Assembly (NCBI RefSeq): GCF_005771565.1
Contig: NZ_VAWA01000009.1
Coordinates: 45,310-109,309, forward strand
Reading direction: 5' to 3'
Length of the DNA stretch: 64,000 nucleotides
Source: Nesterenkonia sphaerica
GTDB lineage: Bacteria > Actinomycetota > Actinomycetes > Actinomycetales > Micrococcaceae
The notes beneath the pieces were generated by a model. It had not been told where the DNA came from, did no database searches, and saw nothing but the letters and a program-made list of their open reading frames with translations. A program made the position numbers and the translations under genes. This document shows positions 61,208 through 64,000 of this stretch, piece after piece. Position 1 is the stretch's first letter; each line of letters starts with the position of its first letter.

Positions 61208-64000
61208 TCAGAGGCTGCGGCCCGTTGCTGAGCGGTCCACAGTCTGCCGTCCGTTTTCCTGGGTGTGCTTGGTCAGTTGTTGGGCTTGGTGGAGTGCGGT
61301 GCGGGCTCTGGCGTGGTCGATTTTCTGTGCGGTGGTCTCCGGTTCGGCACCCAGGGGGTGGGCGCTGTTGATCTGGTAACGGTCGCGGTAGGCCGCCACG
61401 GTGCGGACGACTCGATGCCACTGCCGCTGGCCCCTTTCGTACGAAGGCGGCTCGCCGAGCTCTTGGGCCCAGGGTTCGTCGTCCTGGAGTGCTGTCTCCA
61501 GGATAGTGGTGGCGCGGGTTTCGATGTGGTCGCGGCGTTCCTCCAACGCCTGCCGCATCTCTTCGTCCATGGGGCCCCGAGCGGGTGCGACCAGTCCGGC
61601 AATGAGGCGGGATGGTTTACGGGTGCGGCCTGATCCTGCCGGGCGTGCGGTAGCCATTGCCACGCGATGGTGAAGCACCGCAGCAACATCATCGGCATCC
61701 TCCAAACCTTTGGCTGCGACGAGTCGTGGGAGCAAGGTTTCGGGGTTGTGGTGATTGGCTTCCGCGCGTCGTAGTTCTGCGGTGAGTGGGCCGAAGGCCT
61801 CGGAGGTGACGGCTTCTTCTGCTTGTTCATCGGTGAGGCCGCTGTGGCGGATGAGGGTGGCCCATCGATCGTGTTGTGCTGCGGCGGCGATGGTCTCGTA
61901 CTCGGCAGCCAGTTGAGCGATTGACCCCCAGGTCTCTTGCTCGGCGGTGATCGTCTCATGCGCCGATAGCTCGGCACCGGAGTGTTGGAGCACCCCGTAG
62001 AGCACTGTCCGGGCGGTGGCATCTGGGTTCACCCCCGGGTGGGGCTCGGCGTGTTCATCGGGCTGGTCGAGCACCACGTAGGCGCGGTTGGCTTCTCGGC
62101 CTCGGGTCATGGCGACGTAGAAGTTCTCCCGGGTCGTGGTCGGCTCCACCAACACATGGGAGGTATCGGTGGTGAGCCCTTGTGCCCGGTGTGCGGTGAC
62201 GGCGTACCCCAGGTCGAGATGCTCGGCGACGTAGGAGGCGGGCAGCACGATCGCGCCGCCGAATCGGCGGCCATGTTTGCGGACGCTGACCGAGCCGTCG
62301 CCGCGGATGTCGGTGATCCTCCAAGTGTCTCCGTTGCGGACCCAATCACGTCCAGTGCGCAGCCGGCGGTCGTTGCACCGGGTGATCACCGTGTCCCCGA
62401 CACCGGCCTGAGTACCGTCGTTGACTGTGATTTCGGGGCCGGGTTTCAGGGTGCCATCGAGGATAAGGTCGGCTCGGGCACGGGCGTTAAGCATCGCCAC
62501 CTGCTCCCGAGTCTCAGCCACCAGCACCGAAGACTTTCCTGCCTGCCGGTCGGTACGCCAAGCGGTGTAAGCGGCGTCGGCCATCGTCTCTGCTTCGCCT
62601 TCGCTGATCCGGTCGTGGTCCAGGTAAGTATCAATCACCTCAGTGCGGCCGTGCCGTAGCGCGAGGGAGGCGGTCTTCTCCCACTGGTGGGTGAATCGGT
62701 GAACATCGACCAGCTCAGGAGGGTCGTCGCGGTCGTTGACCAGCAGGGAGAACGCCCCACCAGCATCCACGGATTGCAGCTGCCCATGGTCACCAACCAG
62801 CAGCACTTTTGCCCCGGTCTCTGCGGCGTGGGCTGTGATCCGGTCCAGGGTCAACGTTCCGGCCAGGGATGCCTCGTCGATGATCACCAACTGGCCGGCT
62901 TGGAAGGAGGCACCGTAACGGGTGTGGTTGTCCCACCATTTCGCCGTGTTCTCCGTGGTGATTCCCAGGTCTTCGGCGAGCACCTGGGCTGCTACGGCTG
63001 AGGGTGCCAGTCCGACCACGGAGCCTATGCCGTGCTCGGTCTCCCACGCTTGGCGGAGGGCACCTAGGGCGGTGGTCTTACCTGCCCCAGCAGGACCGAC
63101 CAGCACATCCAGCATCCTCCCGGAGACCGCCACCCGCGCCAGTGCATCGGCCTGGTCTGGTCCGAGCCGGCGGCCCTGACGATCCGGGCTACTGGTGATC
63201 TTCTCCACCGTGCCCATGTCCACGACCGAGCTGGTGTGGGTGCGTGCCCGTTCTAGGAGGCGGTCTTCTGCGGCCAGGAGGTCTTCGGATGAGAACACGG
63301 TCGAGTGTTTCGGGCGGAAGACGCTGGTGCCGTCGTCTCGGCGGAACACTACTGGCGAGACTGCCAGTTCGGGTGGGGTGAGACGCAGGGAGGCGTGTTC
63401 GGCGGCGTCGGTGATCATGCCCAGGATGGCGTGGCGGTCTTCGGTGCTGGCGAACCTTAGTCCCATGGTCTGTCGGGAGGCTTCGGCGTAGAGGTTCCAG
63501 CGCCGCCAGGTCGAACGCTTCTCCCCGACCACCGCCACTACAGATTCGCCCAGCTGGCTGACGGCGTCCAGGGGCACATCGTCAGCCCGCAGTAACTGAG
63601 GTGCCGGGTTCTGGTGGGCGGTTCTGGAGGCCCAGGTGGTGGCGTCCTCACCCAACACGCTGGTCGCCCGGGTGCGCCACTGGTCAGTCAGTTTGGCCAG
63701 GGAGCGGACCTGTTTCTCTGGTCGGGTGGTCAGGGTGGCTTGGGCGCGTAGCTTCATGATGGTCGCCGGAGCAGGCCTGCGCCCGTGCTGGGCGACGTAG
63801 TTCTCGATGAGACGGTCGGTCTCGGCGTCGATATGCCTACTGCGGGTCGAGAACTCACCCACGAGGTCTTCGGGGACGGTGGTGATGGCCCAGGAGGGGT
63901 TGCGGTCCCGGCCCATGTCCCGTGACTCCCAGGTGACTCCGAGCATCCGGGTCAGGTGGTCGGCGAAGATCGGGCTTGTCAAGTAGTTTGTGTACGGGGG
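61208..64000 (-). CDS. MobF-type conjugative relaxase/helicase, right-edge partial
   Basis: 930 codons are visible and the frame is open at the right edge. The visible part is the helicase section of a TraA/TrwC-like protein: Walker A VGPAGAGKTTALGALRQAW, Walker B LVIIDEASLAG, then VLLVGDHGQLQSVDAGGAFS, DVHRFTHQWE and the late motifs YAVTAHRAQGLTTD and NFYVAMTRGREANRAYVVL. The relaxase domain with the catalytic Tyr and three-His cluster would lie upstream, outside the window. A TTG at 63982 is an internal codon or a secondary start. The protein would nick and unwind plasmid DNA for transfer. Confidence 0.88.
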   Translation of the reverse strand, partial: PPYTNYLTSPIFADHLTRMLGVTWESRDMGRDRNPSWAITTVPEDLVGEFSTRSRHIDAETDRLIENYVAQHGRRPAPATIMKLRAQATLTTRPEKQVRSLAKLTDQWRTRATSVLGEDATTWASRTAHQNPAPQLLRADDVPLDAVSQLGESVVAVVGEKRSTWRRWNLYAEASRQTMGLRFASTEDRHAILGMITDAAEHASLRLTPPELAVSPVVFRRDDGTSVFRPKHSTVFSSEDLLAAEDRLLERARTHTSSVVDMGTVEKITSSPDRQGRRLGPDQADALARVAVSGRMLDVLVGPAGAGKTTALGALRQAWETEHGIGSVVGLAPSAVAAQVLAEDLGITTENTAKWWDNHTRYGASFQAGQLVIIDEASLAGTLTLDRITAHAAETGAKVLLVGDHGQLQSVDAGGAFSLLVNDRDDPPELVDVHRFTHQWEKTASLALRHGRTEVIDTYLDHDRISEGEAETMADAAYTAWRTDRQAGKSSVLVAETREQVAMLNARARADLILDGTLKPGPEITVNDGTQAGVGDTVITRCNDRRLRTGRDWVRNGDTWRITDIRGDGSVSVRKHGRRFGGAIVLPASYVAEHLDLGYAVTAHRAQGLTTDTSHVLVEPTTTRENFYVAMTRGREANRAYVVLDQPDEHAEPHPGVNPDATARTVLYGVLQHSGAELSAHETITAEQETWGSIAQLAAEYETIAAAAQHDRWATLIRHSGLTDEQAEEAVTSEAFGPLTAELRRAEANHHNPETLLPRLVAAKGLEDADDVAAVLHHRVAMATARPAGSGRTRKPSRLIAGLVAPARGPMDEEMRQALEERRDHIETRATTILETALQDDEPWAQELGEPPSYERGQRQWHRVVRTVAAYRDRYQINSAHPLGAEPETTAQKIDHARARTALHQAQQLTKHTQENGRQTVDRSATGRSL

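Overview
The window is high-GC chromosomal DNA of an actinobacterium, most likely Micrococcaceae. The evidence is the gene order argS-lysA-hom-thrC-thrB-rho-prfA-prmC-tsaC-wecA-atpI-atpBEFHAGDC-nucS, a NucS-type mismatch endonuclease, separate b and delta ATP-synthase subunits, frequent GTG/TTG starts and many acidic proteins. A Nesterenkonia-like halotolerant relative is plausible, but genus is inference.

Layout. 1-15.4 kb: the 5' part of polA (leaving the left edge), a PaaI-type thioesterase, tRNA-Gly(UCC), and the block recG-rsmD-coaD-yceD(DUF177)-rpmF-rnc. Cell-envelope genes are interleaved in that block: two LytR-CpsA-Psr (LCP) ligases, several glycosyltransferases and galU. 15.5-20.4 kb: a DUF3515 lipoprotein, a YbbN-like thioredoxin/TPR protein, a 738-aa acidic membrane protein with what looks like an internal signal peptide, a small zinc-ribbon protein and nucS. 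20.5-41.4 kb: the F1Fo ATP synthase operon, wecA, translation-termination genes (prfA, prmC), rho, the threonine/lysine pathway, argS and a LysE exporter. 41.4-45.5 kb: a citrate-type two-component system divergent from a CitMHS transporter. 45.6-48.4 kb: two ArsR/SRPBCC modules, both with palindromic operators. 48.4-52.6 kb: a membrane-embedded alpha/beta-hydrolase, rhodanese, DUF421 and acyltransferase genes, originally coupled to prfC.

53.25-64 kb is mobile DNA. prfC (release factor 3) is cut in the middle and joined to a remnant of an IS3-family element. Next comes a phosphite-oxidation island: ptxA-ptxB-ptxC-ptxD transcribed leftward, with a frameshifted phnM-like gene and a truncated flavin reductase gene divergent from it. 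The island ends in a second IS3 remnant. The two remnants lie in direct orientation and present matching terminal repeats at the two island edges, as in a composite transposon. The ptx promoter carries an 11-bp-phased array of GTTCACC-like PHO boxes, and a second pair faces phnM, so the island is probably induced by phosphate starvation. An intact IS30-family element then interrupts the junction with a conjugative-element segment: a small membrane protein and a MobF relaxase/helicase open at the right edge.

Working together: PtxABC should import phosphite and PtxD oxidise it to phosphate with NAD+. The envelope genes (WecA, GalU, glycosyltransferases, LCP ligases) fit synthesis and wall attachment of an anionic or secondary polymer. 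The CitA/CitB-like pair probably switches on citrate uptake.
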